Part shown: positions 47,838 to 59,370 of the stretch, one piece after another
Numbering within the stretch: the stretch's first letter is position 1
Layout of the letters: each line of letters begins with the position of its first letter
NCBI GenBank assembly: GCA_039619475.1
Contig: CM077115.1
Location: forward strand, 295,183,756-295,247,755
Direction of reading: 5' to 3'
Length of the DNA stretch: 64,000 nucleotides
From: Icerya purchasi
Taxonomy: Eukaryota; Arthropoda; Insecta; Hemiptera; Monophlebidae
Program-made: the position numbers and the translations under genes
Notes under the pieces: generated by a model
What the model was told of the DNA's origin: nothing
Seen by the model: the letters and a program-made list of their open reading frames with translations, nothing else
Database searches by the model: none

Positions 47838-49049
47838 TAAAAACAAATTTTTCAAAATCTCTCTCTCTCTCTCTCTCTTTCTCACTTTTTTAACGGTAGT
47901 ATTTAAATTATTTTTTTTCTCTTTTTTTTTGTTTTTGCCACACCGGTCAAACCATTGGCACTGCTGAAACGCAAGGAAGAATAACAGAAAAAAAGAATAA
48001 TAGCAAAACGAAATTAAAATTAAATATTGTCTCTTTTCCTGGTGGATCGGAAACAACCAACAACATACCATTTAGTTTATACCTTAATCGAAGACGGTGA
48101 TCAGCAGATACGTATATGCGAAAGTAAAAAGGAAGTTAACGATCACGATGGGCATCTCTTCTTCAGACGACAACACTTAAATATAACCTAAGTGTTTTTT
48201 TCTATTGAAATAACTGCTTTCTTAATAAAAGATTAACAGCGTAGATATTGATATCTTCGTTATTCCTGGGAACCGACTTCACGCTACACTGATAGCTTGT
48301 GGAGAACCACTTCGGGTGGGTTTCGTTGATTTAATTTGATGTTTACTTCTTACTTTCGCGATATTCTACCTCACTACTCGTGAGCGTAATATAACGGAGG
48401 CTGTAAAGGAAAACACTTAACGATCATACGACCAGAACACTGTTTACTTGGCGATGAAAACACTCCCGTTATGTGCTTGTCACTAATTTAATCAGAGATG
48501 TATGAAAATATATGTGCTGCCGTGTAATCCTCCGAAATATCTCTACACCGTCTCCTTCTTAATCTTCGATGTGAACATCGCGCAAAACGTATTTGATTTT
48601 CATACGAGCAGGGAGTGTGTCGTAGAACTTTCTGCACCGAGTTTTATGGACTACTTCATTAACGTATGGATTGTTTAATTCGACACATAAAAGAGGACGT
48701 TGATGCCTTAAGATTCTTGAAGTTACCGCATGCATTTGATAGTGTTCGCTGAAAACGTGTTCCATACACCTCGAGTCCATATCTCCAAATAAATGATCGT
48801 CGCGTATTTACAGTGTTTTTTGGGATAACTTCGGATTTTCTGTTGAAGATACAGTCTAATGTCTTGGTTCTGGAAATAATTTTTTGCCTACAATGAGACA
48901 CGTGAGCTCTCCAAGTGAGACAACACAATCGGGAACTACACCTAGGCATCTAACTGATTTTTAGCAAACATTCTCGCCCACACGAAAAAATTTTAAAAAC
49001 CAACCCAAAATATCGCACTGGATTTCTAAACAAGGTGTTTAATGCTTTA
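47838..49049. other. Unassigned; one open frame of unknown nature
   Basis: A CT-rich run (47861-47882) and T runs lie near 47910-47935. On the minus strand, 48559-48780 reads HYQMHAVTSRILRHQRPLL and then NEVVHKTRCRKFYDTLPARM, ending VLRDVHIED. It has a non-random look but I cannot place it. It could be a LINE ORF1 piece or a host exon. Confidence 0.3.
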
Positions 49050-50395
49050 TCTGTGGAAAAAAATTAATTTCATAAGCGAGTTAAACAGTTCCCCACGAAT
49101 AATAATATTCTTCTTAAATCTAAACGTGTTTCTAAAGAATTACAAAAGTTGATACGAGCTACGAAAAAAGAGAGTATTACACAAGGCGCAATTGGGAAAT
49201 AATATTGACAACCCTCAAAAATGTACCGGGCGCTAATTAAGAACGTAATTGGCGAACAATAAATCTACGTTAAAAGAGATAAAAATTAATGATGAGCTTT
49301 TAACAGTCAGTGAAAATGGTCGTAGCAAAACGCTTTAATAATTATTTTGTAGATGCGGTAAAAACAGTACTCGTAGAAAATAATTTAATTTCGGACACAA
49401 AAGTTTTGCAAACAGCGATGATTACATTAGCAATTCATTCGGATTGGTTGACTTCACTTTTGAACATGTCAGAAATTGCGCTATTCTATCTCTACCAAAT
49501 AAACACTCGTATGGTTCCCCGATAGAATACCAATTATAAAAGAAAACATAGAATTCTTCATTTAATGATTCTATCAAATCAGGTATTTTGCCGACTGCTT
49601 TAAAACTCGGTATTATTACTCCGGTATTTAAAAATAGTTCAGCGTATCAAATTACAGACCAATTTGTTTTTACTTTTCTCATTTTCAACAATTTTTGAAA
49701 AATGTCTAAAAATAAAATTCTTAAACTACTTAAATAAAAAATTACTTTTTTTTAAGCAAAAACCAATTTGGTTTCTTAAAGGACAAGTGCACAGATGATG
49801 CTGTTCAACCTTATCGCGGCAATTACTGAAAAATTAGAGTTCGGCAGTTCTGTTACCGCGCTTCGATTTTTGCGAGGCGTTTGATATTGTAAACTGTAAT
49901 ATTCTTTAAAGTCAATTATATGCCTGTGGCTTTTGGGGGGATTTTTATCTATAATTCGATACAATCTTACTTAACAGGTAGAAAAATTATTACAAAAATA
50001 AATAGTACTTTAAGTGATTGTTTGCTGATCCCGGCGTTCCATAGGGCAGTATTTTGTGGGACCTTTATTATTTTTGATTTACATCAATAATAAATCTATG
50101 TAACCTAAAAAAGTTTCTAGTAAAATATTTAGCTACGTAGAGCGATACGGTTCTTATTGTAAGCTTCCCGTTTTTCTAATTTACTTCGAGAGTTAGCTCA
50201 GTGTGATGCTAACAAAATACGAAACTGGATGTCGTTAAATCACACGCAATTAACCATTAAAAAAACAAAATATATTTCATATTTAGCCATCTCCCTTAAC
50301 GTAGCTGGGACCAGTTAAAAATACACTGTCTAAAAATAATACTTTTCTAGATAGAGGTTACGAAGTTAAATACTTAGGGGAGTATATTTCGATTG
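49050..50395 (+). pseudogene. Decayed LINE reverse transcriptase
   Basis: Across frames the plus strand gives NKSTLKEIKINDELLTVSEN and ANRFNNYF-type sequence (AKRFNNYFVDAVKTVL, 49325-49372), which is the endonuclease-RT linker. RT motifs follow: GILPTALKLGIITPVFKNS (about 49580-49635), NYRPICFYFSHFQQF, KNQFGFLKDKCTDDAV (about 49757-49805), GPLLFLIYINNKSM (about 50057-50100, the motif after PQGS) and EVKYLGEYIS (about 50360-50390). The FADD box is not recognisable. The many stops and frameshifts show it is old. The right end at about 50395 is abrupt. Confidence 0.7.
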
Positions 50396-50536
50396 CAAAA
50401 TAGTTCTCCGTTGAAGATCGTGACCATACGGGAACAGCTGATTTTCACGGCGTCCTCGGCCGATGATTGAGTCTCGCAGGGTAGTAATGAACTGATTTCG
50501 CGGGTGCATACACCATACAGCAACTGCACTGTACTA

Positions 50537-50931
50537 TTTTCTTTTTTTTTACTCCCCTTGGGTTTGCTACCAAAGAGCATTAGCCCAGCAAAAAGGAATG
50601 GATACACGGAATAGATTAGAAATTATATTTTTATTCTGTCGGCAATGGAATCAAGGAACACCCCTAGGACAGGAACAACAGAGAGAATAGGCAGAGAAAG
50701 AACATAAGAGACGTTGCGAAAGGAGCAGGAAGACCAAGCTTTAAAAGATGATAATAAAGTAACTCACACTCGCGAGATAAACCGGAGCACTCGAAGAGCA
50801 CGTGATTCGCATCACAAACATACACTGGGAGAACCTTCAGGATCCAATGGATAATTAGGAGATGTAGCCCCAAGGAAAAGCGATTTAGAAAAGAAAAAAG
50901 GAGACTATGCGAGAAACGGAGGCGAGATACC
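50537..50931 (-). mobile_element. LINE family A, 5'-truncated copy with 6-bp TSD
   Basis: The minus strand reads CDANHVLFECSGLSRECELL and LLKLGLPAPFATSLMFFLCL, the family A C-terminal signature. The 3' UTR ends TTTGGTAGCAAACCCAAGGG and an A-rich tail (50537-50550 as T). GTACTA occurs at 50531-50536 and 50932-50937 and is a plausible TSD that fixes the insert at 395 bp. The signature is in one frame; upstream sequence has lost phase. Confidence 0.75.
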
Positions 50932-51027
50932 GTACTAGGATATTGGTTGTCAGATTAAACTAGTCTCACTTGTGGCGGTTTGCTTTCTGTCTCGATAGAA
51001 ACGTAAATTTGCTAACCCCTTATAATT

Positions 51028-51965
51028 TTTTTTTTTTTTAGCCCAGCTTTCGCCTTTTGGCCAGTCTATACTCAGATCTAAATACCTAACTATTTCCTTC
51101 TTATATTTTTACATTAGCAGTTTTTAAAAATATATATAACGCCTTACATTCTAAGGACAATGGCTCCTTTACAATTTGGTATAGAGATATCGGTAATGTG
51201 TAATATTTATTTAGAATTTCTTTCATCAATTTCTGCCTTTCCTTTTTATATTTCTCACATTGCCAGACCATATGTTCCATTGACCCCTTTAATCCGCATT
51301 CATTACAATTATTTGTTATTCCTAATTATTGTAATGTGTAATCCGATGATGGCCTAATCTTATACGACATATTGCACAGATGTATGTTCTAAACCTTTTA
51401 AACCAATTCTCTATTCTGTTCTTAATGGCGTAATATATTTTTCCTTTTATTTCACTCTTGTTTTTTTATACTCTGCGTTCCATCTTCGAACTATATCATC
51501 TCTTATGTAAGGAACGAATTCCTCCCAGTTTAACTTAATTTGCCTGTTTTTATATTTTCTCCTTTTACATAAATTGTCTATTATTTCATTTCCTTCGATT
51601 CCTCTGTGTGCAGGAATCCATTTAAATTTGACTATGTTGTTTTGTTTGTATAGTCTCATTATCTAATCTTTATTTCAATATTATACGCTTTATTCGGATT
51701 TGTATTTTTTTTTAATTTAGCTAAGTTGGCCTGCGAATCTGATAGTATTAGAATTTTCTTATTTTGTCGGTTTCTCAGAAATTCCAGTACCAGGAATATT
51801 GCATAGAGTTCCATCATAAACGAGGTCCCAGCGTATGTGAGCCGATAAACCCTGTTAATCTGTAGGTTACTGTAATAAAAACCGGCCGAATATATGCCTC
51901 TTGTCCTGTCCACTGATCCATCAGTGTATAAGTGTATTCGTACTCTAAATAATTTCTTAACATTT
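51028..51965 (-). pseudogene. RNase-H LINE, C-terminal half
   Basis: The minus strand carries an almost complete RNase H domain in two frames: LYTDGSVDRTRGIYSAGFYY (about 51940-51880), TSFMMELYAIFLVLEFLRN, KILILSDSQANLAKLK, then after a one-base frame change at 51659 KFKWIPAHRGIEGNEIIDNL. The four expected acidic residues are all visible: Asp in TDGS, Glu in MMEL, Asp in SDSQ and Asp in EIID. After it come ICAICRIRLGH and a degraded cysteine-rich end to about 51120, then a 3' UTR and T run (51028-51041). The sequence is clearly different from family A, so it is a second RNase-H family. Confidence 0.8.
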
Positions 51966-52029
51966 CTTTAAATTGCGTATTATTTATTTGACCATTTATA
52001 TAATTAAATGAAGCGGCCAAAATATATTA

Positions 52030-53339
52030 TATCGCCCTATGAGAAAAGTCATACAAAAAAACCAGTAGCGAAACTATACATCATCGCGCTAGTTTGCATT
52101 TCACTAAAAATTGTTTCCGTTCGATGCGGGTGACGCGTCGAGAAATATAAAACTTTTTTTGAGAAAAAAAAAAAAACGATAAATAGAATTAGGCGAATTA
52201 AAAATCGATCGAGTAGACTTCGACCAATTAAAAGAGCGGTTGATGAACTAAGGTGAACCGATATGCAACTAGGATAATTTTTGGCAGTGTATTGAGTGAA
52301 TTTGTGAAAAACGAACGAAGCGCATTCCGACGGCAAAGTGTTAACAAGAAATATTTATTTGCAGCGTCCAAGTTTGCACTTGTGAACTTTTGAAATAATT
52401 ATTCGACTCGAAGGAAGCAATTAAAATTTCGCTTTTGTCGGCATGTTTTACGGTTGCTTTCGGCAAAACAATAAAACAGGGACGAGCCGTCGGTGAAAAA
52501 GTTTCTTTATATCATTAAAAAACTCCGAACAAAAGTTAATTAGTAAACTTTCGGCCAAGCTCCTTGCAAGAGAAACTGTTGAGAATGTAAATCAGAGAAT
52601 TAGAGGACTCGGCCGATGTTACTAGCAACAAAAGGAAGCCGGCTCCTGCGAAATAAATCCAATTATGCAAAAGATACTACCGATAGCGCGCGAACTTTCC
52701 AGCGAATAAAAAAGCGCACACAAAAAACCCTCAAATTACAGCGATTTCCATTTGCCGACCGCCGCTCATCTAGCCGCTGCTCAGTGTGAAAGAATTCTCC
52801 TGTCTGGTCCGTTAACTAGCGCCATCTATTTTATTCGATAAAACTGACAAACAAACGTGAAAATTACGAATAACTTTCCCTAAACACGACGCAAGTTTTC
52901 CCCTAAACTGCCAAATTAAACTTTTCACTTTTAGTCAGATTAACTCCTTCCCCTCTCTTTTTCGTTCCGTTGAATTTTCTTCATTTCTTCGTTGACGTCG
53001 AAAGTATATTGTTTCCAACGATCTCACGCTAATTAGCGCGTAACATAAACGTCTAGGAGATCTCATCAGTTGGGTTAATTTAATTTTTTTTTTGTTCGAC
53101 CTCACGAACCCTATAATTCTCATTAGCAAGAAGGTGAATACCGCGAGTACTATTCGCATCATTTTGAACTTCTCGCTAAATGGAATCCGAATTGGCCAGC
53201 AAGGAAAGGTAAGGAAATAAAGATGATCGAAAGAAATAAAATAAATCGCTTTATATGGTACTTATTTATTACACTAATTCTCGAAGCCCCCGTTTAAATG
53301 GCCAGAAATAAAACTAATAATGGTAATATTCAATCACCG
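52030..53339. other. No recognisable gene
   Basis: No motif in frames 52049-52336 or 52935-53162 (both minus). A/T runs lie near 52150-52180 and 53085-53095. Confidence 0.4.
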
Positions 53340-56190
53340 ATGATACTGGCTTTTAGACTTCACTTTCTTGATGTGCCCTTCCCAGAGCGTTGGCGATCAG
53401 ATGGCAGCTAGAACTTGCGTTCTCTTGCTCCTTGGATGAGATCATGGATTGAGCTGATGCCCCCAGTTCTTAATGTTTTCTATCCAGTCTGTTCTCCGTA
53501 TTCTTGCACTTCCCTCCATTTTCCCTTGGCTAATAAGCTGTAGGATCTCAAATTTTTGTCCTCTAATGATGCGGCCAAAATATTTAACTTTTCTATCTAT
53601 TATCCATTTAACCAACATTCTTTCGGCCTTTGCCCCATATCTAATATTCTTTTATTGGATGTTTTGGTTATCCACGAAATCTTTAACATTCTCCTATCTC
53701 TACTGCTTTTAGTCGACCAATTTGTCTTTTATTAATCGTCGCTGATTCTATACCGTACAACGAAATTGGAAAAGTGTAAGATCGCACAATGTACCGTCTC
53801 ATACCTAGGCATAAGGATCTATCGCAGAGTAGATTTTTCATGTTATTGAAAGCTGTCCTAGCATAGTTACATCTCCTTTTTATTTCGATATCCAAATATA
53901 GGTTTTCTGTGATGTAACATCGCAGATATTTGAACTTATCAACCTCTATCAACAAAATTTCATTATTAACAGTGATTGTAGCCTGACTGAACTGTTTCTT
54001 GCTAACCAGCATCCATTTTGTTTTCTGAACATTGATGTTCAGATTGTACGTCTGCCCCACCAGCTTAAGTCTGTTAATAAGATGTTGGAGATCTTGAATG
54101 TCATCCGACAAAGTTATTAATTATTTTTCCGTTTATCCGGATTCCGTATGGTAAATCTAAAATAGACTTCTTGAAAATTTGTTCAGCATAGAGATTGAAT
54201 GGAAGAATGCAGCCTTGCCTGACACCCGGTCGGACTTCGATTTTTATCTTATCTCGGCGTGGTACTAATATTAATTCCGCTTCCTGATTCCAATATAAAT
54301 TCTTAATGATTTTTATATCACTTTTATCAATTCCAGTACCTTCGAGTATCGCAATTAATTTATCATGTTGGACATTGTCAAATGCCCTTTCGTAATCTAT
54401 AAAGCAGATAAATCTTTATTCATTTCTCTACTTTTTTGCAGTTGCATTACTATTAATACTTCTTTAGTTCCAACACAACGGCGAAATCCAAATTGCGTGT
54501 CTGAAAAATCGATCTCACATTTAGATCGGATTCGTTGGCGAATAATCCTTAAAAAGGTTTTTACTAGGTGGCTTATAAAGCTGATAGTACGATAGTACCC
54601 ACATTCCTTTGGATATTGTTTCTTTGGTATCAGCACAAATGAAGATTTGAGCCAATTAGTCGGAATCTTTTCAGAGCTATACATCTGATTGAAGAGTACA
54701 GAGTTAGTTTCTTAATATTGTCGTCGTTTACAAATTGAATTATGCCTCCCGGAACTTTATCCGGTCCAGAATTGCCTTCTTTGTTTGTATCAGTTTAATT
54801 GCGTGTCTTACTTCAGATTTTAAGATCGGAAAGTTTCTTTCTCTATTGCTGTTGAAATTGTTAGTATCAAAAAAAAATTTTTTTTTTTAGATAGAGCTTG
54901 CAGGTTTCCTCCTTGTCCCTTTTTTTCAATAACTGGCGCGCCGTTTTTATCTACTAGCCTAGTAGACTTATGTCGAAAACCTTTACCGGTCACTGTTTTA
55001 ATTAGTTTATGCATCTTTTTTTTTTTTTTTGGGCGCGCCAGCGGCATTGACCCAACAACAAGAAAACTAAGCTAAGAAATTAAATAACTAAGCGGTCCGA
55101 AATGGACGCAACAAAGGACAGCAGTGCGGACACCACAGAAGATGAAGGAAAGGAGAGGATAAAGGAAGAGTTTCTTAAAAGCATCGTGTTTTTCGGCTAA
55201 TGCTTCAATTTCTTTACACTGTTCTTCCATCCAGTTATTTTTAGCTTTAGTTCTCTTTTTTACTTTCTTATTTAGCCTATTATACTCAATTAGATTCGCG
55301 TTTTTGTAATTTCTCCTTTCAAGTCCATAATTTCGTCGGTGTCATCCACTTCTTTTTCTTCTTGACCCCCTAACCTTTCTTCAGATATTTTTGACAGGTA
55401 GCTAAAACTGCTTTATTCGATCTTTCTACTGTTAATTCCGTGTTTATTTGTTTAAGATTGGCATTTAATTCTTCAGCTATCTTAGCTTTCACATCTGCTG
55501 ATCCATATTCCGGAATCTATTGTTCACTATGATGTAATCAATTTGATTTCTGATAACGACTTCATTGCCATCTCCAGGAGCTTTCCATGTATAAAGACGT
55601 CGCTTTGGTAACTTAAACCAGGTGTTTGTTATGATCAAGCCGTTTTATTCACAGAATTCTACTAATTTGTCTCCCCGCATATTGCTGGTGCCAAAACCAA
55701 ATGATTCAACAGAGTTTCCACGTTTACCATTTCCTACTTTCGCATTATAGTCGCCCACTATTGTTAAAATATCGTGACAATTTAGTTTGTCTATTGCTTT
55801 CTGAATGGACTCATACAGTTCTTCGGTTAATTGGTCATATTTAGGATCAGATGTTGGGGCATAAACTTAAATTATATTTATTAGGCACTGGCCACCTTCG
55901 ATCTGTAACCAGCATAATTCGATCTGTAATTGGTGTATACCCCAGTACATGTTGCGCCACCTTTTGTGATATCCCTACACCGTTTTTGCTGCAGTTGTCT
56001 TCTTCTTCATATCCGGAATAAGAAAATATTCCCTCATCCTGCCGGTGGACTCCGGTACCTGGCCACCTCGGCTCGCATATTCCCGTAACATTGAGATTTA
56101 AGCGTTTCATCTTTAACAGCGCATTTTGCAATCTTCTAGCTTGGTAAAACGTTCTTACATTCCGAGTACCGATGTTGTAAAATTGTTTTT
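53340..56190 (-). pseudogene. RTE/CR1-like LINE ORF2, decayed
   Basis: Read right to left. The endonuclease starts near 56187 with GTRNVRTFYQARRLQNAL (the usual Trp is Arg), then NVTGICEPRWPGTGV (catalytic Glu), YEEEDNCSKNGVGI, IVGDYNAKVGNGKRGNSVES near 55770-55700, and QIDYIIV near 55540. A linker follows (TKAKNNWMEEQCKEIEALAE, then KLIKTVTGKGFRHKST). The RT has IPTNWLKSSFVLIPKKQYPK, IRSKCEIDFSDTQFGFRRC, FIDYERAFDNVQHDKL, GVRQGCILPF, then INNF, after which sequence resumes at DDIQDLQHLINRL. The FADD active-site box is deleted. The C-terminal part reads DKFKYLRCYIT and LYGIESATI. It is dead, and carries the nested insertion at 55016-55180. Confidence 0.8.
55016..55180 (-). mobile_element. LINE family A, 165-bp nested insertion
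   Basis: The minus strand reads LSFPSSSVVSALLSFV then ASISDRLVI and a stop, the end of family A ORF2. The 3' UTR ends TGGCGCGCCC plus a 15-base A tail (T run 55016-55030). GCATC is present at 55011-55015 and 55181-55185. Removing the insert and one GCATC joins AEKH-D-A and HKLIKTVTGKG of the host LINE linker. It shows that family A moved after the RTE-like element had inserted. Confidence 0.85.
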
Positions 56191-57581
56191 TTATTGATAT
56201 TAACTATGGGGTTATTCCATATCTTATTTCAATTTAAAAGTTGCTTCTCTGCCATCGCGCGATAACCCGGGGATTGAAATCTCAATTCTTCAACGTATTT
56301 GTCCTCGTCTATAGAGTGCTGTACCAACAAGGGCACAAGAGGACTCGAGCCAACCTGTATTGCTACAGGAGGCCGCCTATTGTCTGGCATACTCTTATAT
56401 AAGTGTGCCCCATAGGTACAGCATTTATGTTATTTTCTTGACACGTCATAATTATCGAGAAAGGTACAATGGTGGTTTCCCGTTTCTTTTCACTGGATTT
56501 TCTGTTAGGGTTTACTCCCTAACCGAAAGGATCCGGTTTTAAAGATACCCGCCTACTCACTCTAAATTGGTATTCGCCAATCTGACTGAGCACATATATC
56601 ACCAATGAGTTGCTGATAGTCTACTGTTGTTAGAGCAATAAAAAGTTTAACGGTATTTATTAGTAGGGGACACTCGAATTCCGCACAAAGCACTAACACA
56701 GTGACAAGTCACACACGAATTCCGCACCAGACCCGAAATAGCCCACCCGCTGACAACTCGAATTGCGCACAGCCTTTAAAAAAAAATACTCTGATTTTAT
56801 AAAATCGATGAAGGAATAAAATGAGTAAAAGTCGCTCTTTCAGTGACTTCCAAAATGTGTTATCGTAATGAAACGCGTTTACTATTTGGAATAATAAGCG
56901 AACAACATTTCAGTCGATTAAAAAAGACTTTAACGTTTGCGAAAAATAGGCTACTATCCCGTTAGCAGTACGATTGTTATTCGAAATAATTTTTAACAAC
57001 CTCTAGGGAACGTACTCATATTTAAAGAAATGTTGCATAAAATAGAATAATTTTTGCACGAATATGATATAAAATAACGTAAATTACGATAATTTCTAAC
57101 TGAATATGTAGAATTTTCAGCGCACGGCATATTATGTTTCATGAAGCTTCTATTTCACATTAATACAAAATACTTTCATATCAACTGATTAATGTACATA
57201 AAATATAAATGTGACTATGTAAAATTTTCGAGTTTGACAAATTAAATATGTTATTATAATATAGAGTTACTTAGAGTTTGAGGGAACCGAGTTTCGGGAA
57301 AGTTTCAATTCAGATTTTATTTTATCCATTAATCAGTGTTCAATCTCAGTTATAAATTGTTATTTGAATTAAAACCAAATTTGTTAAAAATCGTAATTTT
57401 TTCATTTAGTGTACCATCAAAAAATAAAATCCTATTTAAAACAATTTAATGATAAAACTTACAATGATAATAATTACGTAAATAAATAGTGTTAGTACTA
57501 CTACCTTTTTTCTTTAAATGTTGGTTGGATTTAACAAGATAATTTTCCTTCGTCAAGTTTTTATAATTTGTAGTTTATTGT
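56191..57581. other. Probable 5' flank of the RTE-like element, then AT-rich sequence
   Basis: The part 56191-56640 is less AT-rich than what follows and may be 5' UTR of the element at 53340-56190. Between 56670 and 56770 a motif like ACTCGAATTCCGCAC occurs three times (third copy ATTGCGCAC). From 56800 to 57580 no feature is visible. Confidence 0.35.
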
Positions 57582-58502
57582 AAACTAGCTGACCCGGCGA
57601 ACTTCGTACCGCCCCAGAACCAATAAATATTGTGTTAACTTATAAGCAATCAATACTCAAAAAAAATTAAGTTCAATAAATGTACAAAAATCAAAATGAA
57701 AAGTATTTTAATTACATTGAAATAAATGTAATTCACGTGGCAGCAAGGCATTATCCTCCTTAATAACAAAAATCAGTATAAATTTACTTTGAAAAATTAA
57801 AGTAAACTACTTTTTGGAAACATGCTTTTTCGGGCTATATCATCAGCTAACAACACATAGTACACACTCAATTTATATACTTTTTAATAAAGTGTGTACT
57901 CTGTGCACTTAGCTGATGATGGGCTGTAAACGAAAAAACGTGTTTCTAAAGTAATTTAATTTCTTAAAGTAAATTTATACCGATTTTTACGATTTCGTAC
58001 ACATATAATGTACGGAATAATCCGAATAAGATGGTTCAGAAACGACAAAAATATTCAATTATACAATAGGCTCGGAAACGGTTTGACTTATCGGAATCAG
58101 ATCATAAATTACAATCAAACTTCTCTATCTATGACAATTTACAACTTTAAGCTGATCGATTATCCTGGTCGGCAAGAAACCGTCTAGAATATATAATATA
58201 GAATTTAGAACGACCTCAAAAATCACCCTTAAAAAATTCATAACTCATCATCAGATAACCGTTTAAAATCGAAATTAAAAATATAAAACAAAACACAACA
58301 GCCCTTTCATAAAATTTAAAAATTACGATTAAAAAATTATTCGAACTCCCCTTTTGAGCCAAAAATAGCAAAAAAAATGAATTTTCTTCATAATTTTTTT
58401 TTTAAATTTTGTATTCTGCTATTCGGGACAGACACAAATTCAACAAATCAAAGATCATAAAAATCGGTCCAGCCGTTGATTTAACTAACCCGACTTTGTT
58501 TT
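57582..58502 (+). mobile_element. Unassigned element with CCCGGC start and CGGTCCAGCC end
   Basis: The start reads CTAGCTGACCCGGCGAACTT (57585-57604). The end reads AAATCGGTCCAGCCGTTGAT (about 58463) and closes with TTTTATATA. The same type of start occurs at about 60266 (AGTAGACCCGGCCACGCG). The same type of end occurs at about 61803, 61937 and 62757. The interior has no ORF I recognise and contains the inverted Penelope-like ends at 57775-57979. The pairing of start and end modules is inferred, and the transposon class is unknown to me. Confidence 0.45.
57775..57979. repeat. Inverted repeat made of Penelope-like ends
   Basis: Arms of about 95 bp. The right arm contains TTAGCTGATGATGGGCTGTA then AACGAAAAAACGTGTTTC. 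The left arm, read on the minus strand, contains TTAGCTGATGATATAGCCCG then AAAAAGCATGTTTCC. Outer ends TAAATTTACTTT and AAAGTAAATTTA are complementary. Both arms match the 3' region of the Penelope-like element at 59337-59370. Penelope-like elements are known for inverted and tandem terminal arrangements. Confidence 0.65.
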
Positions 58503-58611
58503 ATATACAATGCCTGTCCCACAGGAAGTAAGAGTAACTTTGGTCTAAGTAGGCACCTACTCACAGCGCGTTCGCTCCGGGTACATCTTAAAGCCCATTT
58601 AATTATCTATC

Positions 58612-58623
58612 GAATGCAACAAA
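58612..58623. repeat. TSD, left copy (Penelope-like insertion)
   Basis: GAATGCAACAAA, identical to 59432-59443. The right TIR of the host element carries the inverted equivalent (TTTGTTGCATTCGATAG), showing the uninterrupted site. Confidence 0.85.
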
Positions 58624-59170
58624 ACTAATTCACAAAATAAAATCAAAATCAAAATATATACAAAAATTAAGAGTCAATAATGCTACTAACAATAAAGGAT
58701 GGATAACATTCACATTTATAAACAATAACATATACAAATTAACCAATTTATTCAAAAAACAAGGTTTAAATGTAGCATTCAAAACTAAAAATAATTTAAA
58801 ATATAAAATAAACACCTTAAATTTAAAAAATAATAATATTTATGAAAATAGTGGTATATATAAAATAAATTGTACTGATTGTGAGAAATCATACATTGGT
58901 CAAACAGGGCGAAAAATCAATTGCAGATATAAAGAACATATAAAAGCATTTAATAATAATGAAATAGAAAAATCAACCTATGCAGAACATCTAATTAAAA
59001 ATAAACATAAACCTAATTCAATAGAAAATACTGTAACCATCCTGGCCACTTATCACAAAGGTAATAATATGAACATTGCAGAAAATTATTATATAAATAA
59101 ATATAAAAATAATATTTTAAATGACCAAACACCTAATAATAATAATCCACTGTTTAATATAAAAATTTAA
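58624..59170 (+). CDS. Penelope-like ORF, C-terminal part with GIY-YIG endonuclease
   Basis: The frame is open from the insertion boundary to the stop (about 181 codons) without an internal stop. It was probably intact when inserted, and it has no start codon of its own. The first part reads NKGWITFTFINNNIYKLTNL, FKKQGLNVAFKTKNNLKYKI, the connector seen before the endonuclease in Penelope-like proteins. Next comes SGIYKINCTDCEKSYIGQTG: GIY and YIG are both present, with a CxxC pair between them, as is usual for this group. RKINCRYKEHIKAF follows, with the expected Arg and His, then STYAEHLIKNKH and IAENYYINKYKNN containing the metal-binding Glu. It ends NNPLFNIKI. In the family the enzyme nicks target DNA for integration. 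Confidence 0.9.
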
Positions 59171-59333
59171 CTTTTTGTCTTCTTGTTTTATTTTATATTT
59201 TATATTAGTTATTAGCATTTTCAACATATAGATTTTTATACCTGCCATGTTTATTCCTCTTTACATCTACTATATATACCCATGTATTCCCTATATTCAC
59301 TTCAGTATGTTTTAAGTTTCCTTTAAGTTAGTG

Positions 59334-59370
59334 TTAGCTGATGATGGGTTATGCCCGAAAACGTTTCTAA
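59334..59370 (+). ncRNA. Hammerhead-like ribozyme motif in the Penelope-like 3' region
   Basis: CTGATGA (59338-59344) is followed by a bulged T, GGG-loop-CCC (59346-59348 with 59354-59356), GAAA (59357-59360), a possible two-pair stem III (AA with TT, CG loop) and TTT before CTAA. TTAG (59334-59337) pairs with CTAA (59367-59370) as stem I. Type I hammerhead motifs with minimal stem III are known in Penelope-like elements. Stem I is short and a base is bulged at the start of stem II, so self-cleavage is uncertain. Confidence 0.45.
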
